Shown: positions 1 through 10,560, counted from the first letter of the stretch. The stretch: DNA of 64,000 nucleotides from Gonocerus acuteangulatus (GCA_946811695.1 OX328123.1:122477118-122541117); one strand, 5' to 3'. Numbers and translations are program-made. The notes: generated by a model not told the origin, from the letters alone.

Positions 1-1
1 T

Positions 2-310
2 TTGACGGCTCAAGTAAGTCGAACAGAGCCTGAAGGGTTTGTACACCTCGGGCTGGTTAGAATATCAAGGATTCTGGCAGCTTTCATCAGTTATGTTAAT
101 TCTATCCAAAGGACAAAGGGCAACCCCAGGATTAAGGGGGTTGTTTTGCGACGTGGATTAAGTGAATTTGGAATTACACTCAAGTTCTTTGATCAGCAGT
201 ATTCTCTTGGTTCTGCAAATTACTTGTCAGGAACATGTATACCCTTGAACGTTGCCTTAGGTATCAGATATTCTGATAACGGAATGTTAAATGTAGCAAT
301 GACAGTATAA
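2..310 (+). other. Unidentified open frame at window edge
   Basis: A frame of 102 codons stays open from the window edge to a TAA at 308-310. It has no clear ATG start of its own (the first codon is TTG), so it is a 3' remnant whose beginning would lie outside the window, or chance. The translation has a mixed, protein-like composition but I recognise no family. It is followed directly by an (AT)n tract and then by what looks like the tail of a non-LTR retrotransposon, so it may be part of the same broken element in another frame. No host-gene claim is made. Confidence 0.2.
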
Positions 311-326
311 CTGTCATGACCGAATT

Positions 327-330
<4 letters not shown>

Positions 331-381
<51 letters not shown>

Positions 382-395
382 CATATATATATATA
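331..395. repeat. (AT)n microsatellite with interruptions
   Basis: Alternating AT with a few C interruptions, the first of many such tracts in the window. It sits between the unidentified open frame and a possible LINE tail. Confidence 0.95.
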
Positions 396-609
396 AAGGG
401 TGAGAACGTAAATTCCTAGTGCACATAGGGAAGGCAATTGCTACGCCCAAGGACATAGCCGAGGCTACTCCGAAGGAGCTCAAGCTATATGCGAGGAGCT
501 GCAAGTTGGAAAGGGAGTAATATAGGGACGCAAGTCACAATAGATCCAACAGGGTCGCAGTGAACAAGGGCGAAAGGCCCAGTTCCCTTTTTATTGTATT
601 GTATTGTAT
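396..609 (+). mobile_element. Possible 3' end of a non-LTR retrotransposon
   Basis: A basic open stretch from about 419 (reading VHIGKAIATPKDIAEATPKE) runs for 33 codons to a TAA at 518-520. A short untranslated stretch follows and ends in an ATTGT-type repeat tail at about 589-609. A short C-terminal coding remnant followed by a simple-repeat tail is the usual look of a truncated LINE 3' end. The reverse transcriptase itself is not present, so the class is an inference from layout only. Confidence 0.3.
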
Positions 610-1188
610 AAAGGGTGATTCACATCTAAGTAGCCAAAGTCTAGGAGATGATTTCGGACATCATTTCCAACAAAAAAGATCATTTGAAGTATGGTCCGAT
701 TCCGAAGGGAAAAGCATTTATGCCTAATTTTCTGGTTTTTTTTGTTTTTTGTTTGTTTTTTTTTGTTTTTTTAACGTAGCCATGTTTTTTATTGAATAAG
801 AAAAGATGGCTCATAAACTGTTCAAGATATAATTAAATTCTAATCTTCGGAAGAAACCTCTGATACATCGTGAAAACAGAAGCGCCTTATTGGACGTCAA
901 GAAAATATCTTTTGTCAATAGATTTAGTGAATTAAATCACTGTTTGTGAAAGGGAATTTTGTCTATTTTATGATGGCATAATTAGAATTTAATTACCTAG
1001 GGCAGTTTTTGAGCAATCCCTTCTTATTTAACAAAAAATATGTCTACGTTAAAAAAAATAGTAAATTAGACAAAATAACTCCTTTTCCTTTCGGAATCGG
1101 ACCATACTTTAAATAATTTTTTTTGTTGGAAATTGTGTCTACAATCATCTACCTAAATTTAGCTACTTAGACCTGAATCACCCTGTAT
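609..1188. mobile_element. Tc1/mariner-type foldback MITE
   Basis: The two ends are long inverted repeats. The left arm begins AAGGGTGATTCACATCTAAG and the right arm ends as the complement of CAGGGTGATTCAGGTCTAAG. Complementarity continues through ATGGTCCGATTCCGAA and AACGTAG to an inner AATTAAATTCTAAT, giving arms of about 230-260 bp around a short centre. TA flanks both ends, as expected for TA-duplicating elements. No transposase is encoded. I infer a non-autonomous Tc1/mariner-type foldback; the family name is not certain. Confidence 0.75.
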
Positions 1189-1639
1189 AGTCTTATAATC
1201 CCATTATTCATGTGTTGAACGTAGTTTGACATAAAAGTTCAGTTCTCATGAAACTTTGTTCATCTCTTGAAGAAAAGAAAAAGCTGTTGTAATTTATAAA
1301 AACGCATCGATCGAATCTGCAGAAAGACGAGAAACGGTGTCATTGCTAGGTGTCTCCCAACGAAATGGGCTGTTGATAAAGGGCCAGACGGAACAATCAA
1401 CCCTAATCTGGAGGAATTAATCAAAAATGCTTTTAAGGTGTCATTTTATACTTTAGAAGAGAGTTGAGGAAGATGCCCGAGGGTTTTAAGCCTGATAATA
1501 TGAGATTTCGACAGGAATTTAGAAGGATATTAATTGTTGAGATGGTTAAGTGGACAATTAGCCCAATCAAACGATATTAGACCCAAGGAAATTGTGGAAA
1601 TCTCTCTGTTCGCGTAATATATGGTAAAAACAAACAAAA
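1189..1639. other. No recognisable feature
   Basis: AT-rich sequence between the foldback element and the first long family copy. Short frames are interrupted by stops, and I see no motif, repeat or RNA. Confidence 0.5.
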
Positions 1640-1678
1640 GTCCGAATCGCAGGAACTGCGTCTTCTTAGCGCGGTTCC

Positions 1679-1729
<51 letters not shown>

Positions 1730-1891
1730 GCACATCTACATCTAGGTCATTAGCGCCGACATCCAGGGTGTAGCGAGGAATTTCACCAGCGAGCCGTGGG
1801 ATGATAAAATTCCTGCCGGAGGTTGGGAATCGAACCCACCATCTCCCGCTTATGAATCCAAGGCGCTAGCCATTAGACCACGGGAGACCCC
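1679..1891 (-). mobile_element. tRNA-derived SINE inside copy A
   Basis: Read on the minus strand, a tRNA-like head begins GGGGTCTCCCGTGGTCTAAT. It contains a polymerase III A box (TGGTCTAATGG) and a perfect B box (GGTTCGATTCC), followed by a body of about 110 bp and a poly-A tail of over 40 bases (poly-T at 1681-1726). CGGTTCC flanks both ends (about 1672-1678 and 1891-1897), a short target duplication. The donor tRNA is not clear because the anticodon arm does not pair well. Confidence 0.85.
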
Positions 1892-2227
1892 GGTTCCTGT
1901 TCATATCCCTATTCTCATTTGAAAAGCATAGAATAGAAACAGATAATATTTTCCTCGGCCTTTGTACAAAGGGTTTTATGGCTATACCTGGGGTCAGGTC
2001 CGCAAGACCCTAGAATCCTCTTCTACCGATACTTCATTTCATATGTTTCAATGAATTGGAAAATATCAAATATTTTCACACATTCCTGTGTTCTTTTACT
2101 ATAGTAATAATTCTACAGATAACATCAATTAAAAAATAAAATAAAAAAACCAACAGCATAAAGGCAATTGAAAATATTCAAAAGACGTCAACGAATCTTT
2201 TTCTCTTGGCAAGCTATATTTCTAACA

Positions 2228-3320
2228 ATGAATTGTTTTTCTTATTTTGCCTAATCTGTTTTATTGTAAAATACATTATCCAACTATAAGCAATTAAAAA
2301 ATAACAAGGAATAAAAACAGACAAAAAGAACAGTTCGAATAAGCAAAATCAATTACTTTAATGTTTTAAGCACTTATTTCTCCGATTGACATCACCTAAT
2401 CAAAACTTTTATCAGAACCTTTTTTGTAGAGCATTTAGTAAGCTTTCTAATGGTATTCTTTCGTTTACCAAATTCCTAACCTTTTTCGAGATATTAAGGA
2501 AAATATACAAAGTTAACAAAACTTTTTATGTCTGTTAATAAAATATTTTATTCTAACCCTTCCTTAACTCCAAACGTAACCAAAATTTCAACATATTAGT
2601 TTTAATGAAAGTAGAACATGCAAAAAATGTTTCAACTGAATCCCATGATTCTAAGTACCCAAACCAAAAACGGTATTCAAAAAATATTTTTCCAATTTTC
2701 TCGAAAACGGTTAAAGCTATCGCCTTGAAAATGGTTTCATTCGTTTTCCTAGCCCAAGAAGCCTATAAATAAATTGTTTTTCTTATTTTTCTTAACCTGT
2801 TTTATTTTTAAATACATTATCCAAAAATAAGCAATTAAAAAATAACAAGGAATAAATAACAGACAAAAAGAACAGTTCGAATAAGCGAAATCAATTACTT
2901 TAAAGTTTTATGCACTTATTTCTCCGATTGACATCGCCTAATCAAAACTTTCATCAGAACCATTTTTATAGAGCATTTAGTGAGCTTTCTAATGGTCATC
3001 TTCCGTTCCCCAAGATTCTCAACCTTTTTCGAGATATTAAGGAAAGTATACAAAGTTACCAAAACTTTTCATGTCTGTTCATAAAATATTTTATTCTAAC
3101 CCTTCCTTAACTCCAAACGTAACATAACTTTCATCATATTAGTTTTAATGAAATTAGAACATGCAGATAATGTTTCAACTGAATCCCGTGATTCTAAGTA
3201 CCCAAACCAAAAACGGAATTCAAAAACTATTTTTCCAATTTTCTCGACAACGGTTAAAGCTATCGCCTTGAAAATGGTTTCATTCGTTTTTCTAGCCCAA
3301 GAAGCCTATAAAAAGAGTAC
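2228..3320 (+). repeat. Internal tandem duplication of about 540 bp
   Basis: The segment starting AATTGTTTTTCTTATTTT near 2231 is repeated from about 2772, with the same order of sub-motifs (ACTTATTTCTCCGATTGACA, CTAACCCTTCCTTAACTCCA, TCCCATGATTCTAAGTACCC). Copies B and C of this family carry only one such segment, so the duplication is private to this copy. Confidence 0.8.
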
Positions 3321-3507
3321 TTACAAGCTTATGAACTCAAAAACGTAAGCGTTATGATTTTTTCTGCGCGAATTTCGCCTCAAACGCCATCTTCCAGTGG
3401 GCGGATTTTGCTGGTTAACGAACTTGACCTTTCAAATTGGACGACAGATTTTTGTACCAAATTTCATCAAAATCGGGCCATCAGGGAAGCCAGAAATGAG
3501 CGAACAG

Positions 3508-3511
<4 letters not shown>

Positions 3512-3582
<71 letters not shown>

Positions 3583-3599
3583 CATATATATATATATAA

Positions 3600-3651
<52 letters not shown>
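3512..3651. repeat. (AT)n microsatellite, about 140 bp
   Basis: Long AT tract lying inside the 3' part of copy A, after GAGCGAACAGACAA and before CAAATTTGAACCACCG. Copies B and D have an AT tract of different length at the same place, so the tract belongs to the element and varies between copies. Confidence 0.95.
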
Positions 3652-3652
<1 letters not shown>

Positions 3653-3788
3653 AATTTGAACCACCGTTATTTTCGGTCTCTAGGGGTTCTGAAACGCGAA
3701 ATTTTCTAGTCGGCACTTCCGGATTGTTTCATTGTATCAACCCTATAAGCGGGGTTCCTCCCTATGGGGGAGGGAGGAACCGCGCTAA

Positions 3789-4750
3789 AAAGAGCAGATA
3801 CCCATATCAGTATGTTCCCGGAAAGGTATGTCCACCTATGCATCTGAATTCTGTGTAGGGAACGTAATTAGGTAGTGTGAATGTCAATCACTCATACCAA
3901 AGCATAACAAGTGCGTTCACTAAAGGAATGTCGCTGAACGCTAACGTAAAACGCCATACGATGAAAAGCATTCTCGGCTGGTACTCAACGTAAATGTTAA
4001 TGAGCCACTGTGGTAATTGTCAACTCTCTCTCATTGGGCTTACATGTTATACACTTTTGGAATTATCAGACTGATGAGTGAGATGTTGCTTTAAATTTTC
4101 TAAAATGTTGAACGTAGAGAGAAATGGTTGCCTTGCAATTACGTAAAAGCAGAAATTGAATAACTATAACGTTACCCAGTAGGAAGAGATCACTCCAACA
4201 TTTTTGTTTGAAAGAATATTAAAGTTGAAAGTCGACAAAGCTGGAATGTAATTTTCTAGAGTTGCTTTCCAGGTTAGTATTTATTCTTATAGAGGAAAAA
4301 CCTAGCATTTTGGGTTGTATTATAAAAGCACTCAAATTTCTCAAGCACCAATGAAGGAAGAACAGTCGGGCTACATAAACGGCAAGAGTCGTGTATAATA
4401 TGTCTTCTATATTTGTCCGGACTTTCACAATTCCCTATATGATTCAGGAAAATGCAATAAGGTTTGTCTTATGAATACCAGGAAATGAGGGAATAGCAGT
4501 TTAAGAAATCATAGAAACTCGTTCATAATCATATCGTCTTTGTGGGATATCTAACCGTTTAACTCTTCAAGGAAATACAATTCATAGATCAAAATGAACA
4601 ATGACAAAGCCCTTGGTGAATTTGTAAAGGGAAAATATTTCTCCAATTGGCAAGCCCTGATATAACATTAATAATGTTGCTTTTCTTGAGATTTAAGCCC
4701 CTATGAAATGGTGATTTGTGAGTCTACTTCACTAGCCTAGAATTGGCTGG
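3789..4750. other. No recognisable feature
   Basis: Moderately AT-rich unique-looking sequence between two repeats. Frames are short and carry no known domain. No repeats were seen by eye. Confidence 0.5.
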
Positions 4751-4981
4751 AGAAGGGGGTAATGCGGTCAACTGAGCCAAAAAAAGCTTGAAAATATTTT
4801 TTTAGTCAAAATAATAAAACAAAATTTATGAAATGGCAGTTATATGTTAATATTATAATTTCCAATAAATAATTTAGACAATAAATAATAAGAATTTTCA
4901 AAAACTATAACGTAAACGCGTCTTATGGTTCAATTGACCCCATCTAGGAGACAATTGAACCATAAGTCGGGGACAATTGAA

Positions 4982-5707
4982 GGGCTCTGTGCCAAAGGTG
5001 ACTAACCCACATTTTTAACAAATTTGAGTTATTCACTTTTCCTGAATTTTAAGTTTTATAATTGATAGAAATGACCAGTCTTTACACCTCATTGATTCGT
5101 ACTGACTTCTGTTAGTTTGTTTTGAAACTTACTGCAAAGCTAAATCATGTGAGAAGCAGACTTGACCAACCCACACTAGGTATGGCTTTGTTAATGGTAA
5201 GCAGCAACATGAGTGATATAGTTGAAGCTTCTAATGATTCTGTGGCAGATCCTGTCTATGAACCACCAAGAAATGGTCATAAACCACGTTTGGGGAGGAC
5301 AAAACCGCAACATTAAGATTGGTCCTTTTCCACATAATACACAACTCACCTAATCTGGAAATAATTGTTTTGTTAAATTATTGATACATAATCATAGAAA
5401 TCTAAAGAAAAATAATTTTTCATTAATTATTAATCTCCGGATATGTGACCACTGTTTAAGTGTACGTTATTTTTATTCATGTAAGAGTCAAACATACCTA
5501 TACATTTGTTTTTCATTATCGTGTCTAACTATAAACTTTTTATTATTATGGTATATTCATAAGAATTTTGCATATCTAATGAATAAAGACCAATTAAAAT
5601 CGTTTCTGTCACTAACACCAACTTTTTCCTAAGTCTTCTAAACTTTAACCTTAATTTTCTCAGTTTGTTCTAATTGTGGGTTAGTCACCTTTGGCACTGA
5701 GCCCTTC
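4982..5707. mobile_element. Nested MITE with CAATTG target duplication
   Basis: Near-perfect inverted ends of about 31 bp: AAGGGCTCTGTGCCAAAGGT on the left and its complement, ending GGCACTGAGCCCTT, on the right. They are flanked by CAATTG on both sides, which can also be read as an 8-bp CAATTGAA. The interior of about 660 bp has a 64-codon frame at 5122-5316 with no recognisable domain. The corresponding place in family copy 2 lacks this segment. A non-autonomous cut-and-paste element is the simplest reading. Confidence 0.7.
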
Positions 5708-5848
5708 AATTGAACCAATAATATTAGAAACTCGAATAGAAGCTTTCAATAAATAATTTATCATTTATTCCATCACAATAATAATATTGCACATTTTTAA
5801 TGCAAAAATAGTTTATAATTTATTGTCATATTAATTATAATTAATTTT

Positions 5849-5880
5849 ATGGTTGTGAAAATAATTATTTTCACAACCAT
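5849..5880. repeat. Perfect 32-bp palindrome
   Basis: The half-site ATGGTTGTGAAAATAA is followed immediately by its exact reverse complement with no spacer. The equivalent region of the related copy near 18490-18520 keeps only the right half (CACAACCATTG) next to a different AT palindrome. Confidence 0.9.
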
Positions 5881-6390
5881 TGTTAACAAAATAACTTTAG
5901 ATTGTTTTGTTTTTCTTCACTACTCTCATTTTTATTTGTTTTAGCAGTTGAATTAAATGTTTTCTGTTTCTTAGTATTAATAACATCCATTTCTACGTCT
6001 AGTTTTAATGTTTTAGTTTCCCAGCCCCTGTTGTTTTTTGTTTCTCTTTATAATTTTTCCAAGCGTATCGGTATAAATGACATTTTCGTCTCGTGCACGA
6101 CTCTTTTTAGCTGATGTACCTTGTCGTAAAGGAATTATTTGTGAGTGAGTACGGATATTCACTTATTTGTTGTGTATTGTGAGTAGTATGAAGGCGATTT
6201 CCGATTTTAGTTGGAGGATTTGTTTGTATAGTAAGACTGTTATTTTCATGATTACCTTAAGAGCAACGGTACACAACAACAAAACCTAAATTTTATTTGC
6301 CCTACAAAAACCATGTGCATACGACTGATGTTTCCATGGCTTAAGGACCCCTAGATTGATGTTTCAATTAACCCGATATGACATTATTTT

Positions 6391-6935
6391 AATTATTATT
6401 AACTGACAAATTAATTAATTAATTGATTAAATTTTACCATTTTAAGTATGAGTTAATGAAACTATTACAAGTGGAATTTTATTAAAGAAATCAAACATTA
6501 TTAAATAATTTGTTGGGAGTCAAAAAATTAAATAATTAAAATGAAAAGCTTGCATACCTAAAAGTACAAAAATGGTAGTTTTCTAATATGTATTTATCAA
6601 AATGATTCCAAATTTGTAGTATTTCACGGTTAAATATATTAGAATGGATTCTGAGAGGATGATTTATTTTTTCATTTTATGGATTTTTTAAGTCGACTGG
6701 TTAAATAGCTTCCCTCTCCCCTACTAAGAAAAAAGTGTTTTACGCTTCCTTGGATTCTTGCAAATAGCTTGTGTGGTAGGACAATTGAATCGATCCATGC
6801 AAAAAGAGCTTCAGTCCATTTTTTTTCCAAATATGAGTTAGTAATGGATTCGTTGTCTCTGACGGTCACTACACATTTCTATGTTAAGACGACTTTAGTC
6901 CAATACATTGTTGCCATAGACATGTAGCAAAAAAA
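6391..6935. other. AT-rich spacer with a MITE-end fragment
   Basis: Mostly unrecognised AT-rich DNA. At 6795-6818 it contains CCATGCAAAAAGAGCTTCAG, the same terminal sequence as the MITE at 8841-9062. This is either an orphan end or a second, partial copy. Confidence 0.5.
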
Positions 6936-6971
6936 GTCCGACTCGCAGGAACTGCGTCATCTTCGCGCGGT

Positions 6972-7002
<31 letters not shown>

Positions 7003-8241
7003 ACGGCACATCTACATCTAGGTCATTAGCGCCGACATCCAAGGTGTAGCGAGGAATTTCACCAGCGAGCCGTGGGATGATAAAATTCCTGCCGGAGGTT
7101 GGGAATCGAACCCACCATCTCCCGCTTATGAATCCAAGGCGCTAGCCATTAGACCACGGGAGACCCCGGTTCCTTTTCATATCCCTATTCTCATTTGAAA
7201 AGCATAGAATAGAAACAGATAATATTTTCCTCGGCCTTTGTACAAAGGGTTCTATGGCTATACCTGGGGTCAGGTCCGCAAGACCCTAGAATCCTCTTCT
7301 ACCGATACTTCATTTCATACGTTTCAATGAATTGGAAAATATCAAATATTTTCACACATTCCTGTGTTCTTTTACTATAGTAATAATTCTACAGATAAAA
7401 TCAATTAAAAAATAAAATAAAAAAACCAACAGCATAAAGGCAATTGAAAATATTCAAAAGACGTCAACGAATCTTTTTCTCTGGGCAAGCTATATTTCTA
7501 ACAATGAATTGTTTTTCTTATTTTGCCTAATCTGTTTTATTGTAAAATACATTATCCAACTATAAGCAATTAAAAAATAACAAGGAATAAAAACAGACAA
7601 AAAGAACAGTTCGAATAAGCAAAATCAATTACTTTAATGTTTTAAGCACTTATTTCTCCGATTGACATCGCCTAATCAAAACTTTCATCAGAATCTTTTT
7701 GGTAGAGCATTTAGTAAGCTTTCTAATGGTATTCTTTCGTTTACCAAGATTCTCAACCTTTTTCGAGATATTAAGGAAAATATACAAAGTTACCAAAACT
7801 TTTTAAGTCTGTTAATAAAATATTTTATTCTAACCCTTCCTTAACTCCAAACGTAACCAAAATTTCAACATATTAGTTTTGATGAAAGTAGAACATGCAG
7901 AAAATGTTTCAACTGAATCCCATGATTCTAAGTACCCAAACCAAAAACGGTATTCAAAAAATATTTTTCCAATTTTCTCGAAAACGGTTAAAGCTATTGC
8001 CTTGAAAATGGTTTCATTCGTTTTCCTAGCCCAGGAATCATATAAAAAGAGTACTTAGAAGCTTATGAACTCAAAAACGTAAGCTTTACGATTTTTTTTG
8101 CGCGAATTTCGCCCCAAACGCCATCTTCCAGTAGGCGGATTTTGCTGGTTAACGAACTTCACCTTTCAAATTGGACGAAGGATTTTTGTACCAAATTTCA
8201 TCAAAATCGGACCATTCGTCTTCTAGCTAGAGAGCGAACAG

Positions 8242-8302
<61 letters not shown>

Positions 8303-8460
8303 TATACATATATATATATATACAAATTTGAACCACCGTTATTTTCGGTCTCTAGGGGTTCTGAAACGCGAAATTTTCTAGTCGGCACTTCCGGATTGTT
8401 TCATTGTATCAACCCTATAAGCGGGGTTCCTCCCTATGGGGGAGGGAGGAACAGCGCTAA
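6936..8460 (+). mobile_element. Abundant repeat family, copy B
   Basis: Same structure as copy A: it starts with an A-run plus GTCCGACTCGCAGGAACTGC and ends with the GGTTCCTCCC hairpin plus GCGCTAA. It shares with copy A a SINE at the same position, but lacks copy A's internal tandem duplication. Its (AT)n tract (about 8246-8294) is shorter. By eye the two copies differ at only a few percent of positions outside the microsatellite, so they derive recently from one parent, by transposition or by local duplication. Confidence 0.65.
6977..7166 (-). mobile_element. tRNA-derived SINE inside copy B
   Basis: Same SINE as at 1679-1891 in the same orientation and at the same host-element position, again bracketed by CGGTTCC (about 6968-6974 and 7167-7173). 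The A box and the B box are intact. The poly-A is shorter (poly-T at about 6978-7002). Confidence 0.85.
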
Positions 8461-8645
8461 AATTCATTAACGGCATTGTAGCACATACCTTTCGTTTACG
8501 CCAAGGTCTTCAAGCTCCAGTGTTCCCTCTTAATCCTGCCAAAGCACGAGGGAAGGTCCCCATCAAGGAGAAAAACATTGAAGACATTAAGAAGTTGATG
8601 TATTACGTTTCAGAAGAACACAAGGATTCTGATAATGAAATATAG
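8461..8645 (+). pseudogene. Coding-like 3' end followed by AATAAA
   Basis: Immediately after the CTAA end of copy B, an open frame reads through FINGIVAHTFRLRQGLQAPV to a TAG at 8643-8645. It is rich in charged residues near the end (KEKNIEDIKKLMYYV, then EEHKDSDNEI). A consensus AATAAA lies at 8760-8765, about 115 bp past the stop, which fits a 3' UTR. The upstream part is cut off by the inserted repeat. I do not recognise the protein. It could be the last exon of a host gene or of a transposase gene, or a gene tail interrupted by copy B. Not a named gene. Confidence 0.35.
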
Positions 8646-8840
8646 GGTTGGCCAACAACTATGAACATAGATGAAGAAGGTCAATACGATTAAGCATTAC
8701 ATAATACATTGTATGAACTTTGTATCATGCAAATATTTTCTACATATTGTACCATTGATAATAAACTGTTACTGAATATATCCTAAAATGTCTTTTACAT
8801 TATATAAGACTTTATATTTTGCAAGGAGGTACTCCTTAGG

Positions 8841-9062
8841 CCGTTGCATGCAAGAAGAGCTTCAGTCCAAGCTCTATTATTATATTTTAATAATATAATG
8901 CATTTGTTAGTAGTAACCAATGTTTTATTTATAACTTGTGTCAGTATGGGGTACTCAGACAAAAAAAAATAGCACAATAATAAAACAAATGAAGGGTGTA
9001 GATAGTTTTTTCTCGTTTTCTCAAAACTACTGATTATGGACTGAAGCTCTTTTTGCATGGAT
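8841..9062. mobile_element. Small MITE
   Basis: Inverted ends: GCATGCAAGAAGAGCTTCAG on the left (8845 on) and, as its complement, ACTGAAGCTCTTTTTGCATG on the right (9039-9058). The element is about 220 bp, has no coding capacity and an AT-rich interior. A third copy of the terminal sequence lies at 6795-6818. Confidence 0.6.
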
Positions 9063-9780
9063 CAATTCAATTGCGTATTCAATTTATTTGTCATTCGCAG
9101 GGAATATAGGTAAATAATAGATTATCAAGAATGGAGAGAAGGAGTTCATTAATTACCTAACTCATCGCTTAAATTTATTTAAAATCATCGTTTTATCATC
9201 TTGAATGACAGAACCTCTTGTATTAACCCTCTACCCTACTATGTAAAGCCTGTTTCAAAGCTCCAAGAAATAGCTGAGCCTAATCCATAGAGCTCAAGAT
9301 TTATTCAAGACGTTGGAGCTTTGGAAAATAGATTACTTTGAGTGTTAATGAAGAGTCATTATAAACGACTTGTTTCTATGACAACAAATAACTCATTAAT
9401 GCTATTTATTATTTACTATTTCATACCAGTCTTTAATCAAGATTATATTTGTGCCATTTAAGCAGGCCATTCACAATCCGGCTTGCAGTAAGTTGGAATT
9501 TTGCAAGTCTAGTTGGACGAGTCGGAACATTTAGAGGGACGACTTGAAGGTCCGACATCCGACTGGCGACGGAGTTGGAGCGTGAGTGGTGGGGTTGGAT
9601 CAAACTTTCATCATCAACTTACCTCAGTCAGTGCTTGGACCTTCGGGCAACTTCGGTCTGCACTCGATACATTTTTCGGTTCGTGAGTTACGTACACAGT
9701 CGTGAAAACAGAATAAGTTGGCTAGCAAATCGGAGCGTGAGAGGAGTCGACTATCCTACTTAGTGGTCCTACTAACAAGG
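9063..9780. other. No recognisable gene
   Basis: Unremarkable sequence. The part from about 9480 to 9780 is noticeably more GC-rich than its surroundings and holds overlapping short frames. I see no domain in them. Confidence 0.4.
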
Positions 9781-9783
9781 GGA

Positions 9784-10156
9784 GAATACAGCGTTGGGGT
9801 AACCGATCTGGACCTGGATAATAATATTATTTTAAAAGAAATTGGCCCCGTAATTGAGAAACCTATCAAGAGAATAATTAATTTTTGTTTCTCTGAAGGA
9901 ATATTTCCTGATCATTTGAAAATTAAAGCAATTGCAGAAAAGCAATAAAAGTAAGAAAATTGAAAATTTCCGTCCAGTAGCAATTTTACCAATTATATCA
10001 AAAATAGGGGTCACCCGTAGCGCGCTGGATTCATAAGCGGGAGATGGTAGGTTCGATTCCCACCTCCGGCAGGAATTTTCTCATCTCAAGGCTCGCTGGG
10101 AAAATTCCTCGCTGCACCCTGGATGTCGGCGCTAATGACCTAGAAGTAAATGCGCC

Positions 10157-10208
<52 letters not shown>

Positions 10209-10560
10209 TCAAAAATATTTGAACAAGCTATAAGTACAAGACTAGTAAGCTGGATTGAACAAAAAAGCATTCTTGCAGAGAATCAATATGGTTTCCGTAA
10301 AAAGAAGTCGGCCGTTAATGCAATAATAAGACTGACAAATGAAATTAAGAAATAGACAAGAAAGAGAAATGAATAGTTATATTCGCTGATCTTTCAAAAG
10401 CTTTTGATCTAGTTGATCATGAAATATAAATAAAAAAAATACTGGCTTTTTGAATTCGAGGAAATGCAAAAAAAAACCTATTAGAATCATTTCTAAATAA
10501 TAGGGAGCAGTATGTGGTGGTAAATAGCGAATGAGTTTAGAAAATGATATTGATATGATT
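9784..10560 (+). pseudogene. Broken non-LTR retrotransposon reverse transcriptase
   Basis: Three frames together encode the N-terminal half of a Jockey/I-type LINE reverse transcriptase. A segment with CFSEGIFPDHLK (about 9887-9922) is followed, after a frame change, by FRPVAILP (about 9970-9993). After an inserted SINE come QYGFRKKKSAV and then a motif-A-like FADLSKAF with DLVDHE (about 10378-10421). A stop (TAG) and frame changes interrupt it, and the YADD box is not visible. These reverse-transcriptase boxes come in the canonical order, so the identification is firm. The element is 5' and 3' truncated and inactive. Confidence 0.8.
10007..10204 (+). mobile_element. tRNA-derived SINE with perfect 13-bp TSD
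   Basis: Same SINE family as in copies A and B, here on the plus strand, starting GGGGTCACCCGTAGCGCG and ending in about 46 A. TATATCAAAAATA occurs exactly at both junctions (9994-10006 and 10205-10217), a perfect target-site duplication. The SINE split the LINE reading frame: the reverse-transcriptase sequence continues on the other side. Compared with the other copies, about 17 bp covering the A box is missing from the tRNA-like head. The B box is intact. Confidence 0.92.

Larger units (their letters stand above)
1640..3788 (+). mobile_element. Abundant repeat family, copy A (Helitron-like ends)
   Basis: This copy begins with an A-run followed by GTCCGAATCGCAGGAACTGC. It ends in a hairpin, GGTTCCTCCC...GGGAGGAACC, followed by GCGCTAA. 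The same beginning and end recur at 6936-8460 and, inverted, at 11360-12598, with partial copies elsewhere. A terminal hairpin just upstream of a CTRR end and no obvious target duplication are Helitron hallmarks. The 5' end is less convincing, because the base before TC is G in all three full copies. The 3' portion carries the phrase GTACCAAATTTCATCAAAATC and a microsatellite common in arthropod repeats. No Rep/helicase is encoded. This copy contains a SINE, a partial tandem duplication and a long (AT)n tract. Confidence 0.6.
4752..6390. mobile_element. Unclassified DNA repeat family, copy 1
   Basis: The left end contains GGGGGTAATGCGGTCAACTG and the right end contains TTTCAATTAACCCG, giving an imperfect inverted terminus of the form GGGTYAATTGA. 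The right half (AAGCGTATCGGTATAAATGA, GTGAGTAGTATG, GTTGGAGGAT, CTGTTATTTTCAT) aligns in the same order with 20760-21000, so this is a repeat family. It is inflated by a nested MITE at 4982-5707. No coding capacity is recognisable, and the superfamily is unknown. Confidence 0.45.

Noticed and set aside
1740..1890. Functional tRNA gene on the minus strand
   Set aside because: It is the head of a SINE with poly-A tail, found at three places with the same body.
3432..3716. Long Tyr-Ile repeat frames here and over every (AT)n tract
   Set aside because: They are translations of alternating AT and occur in both strands and several frames; not proteins.
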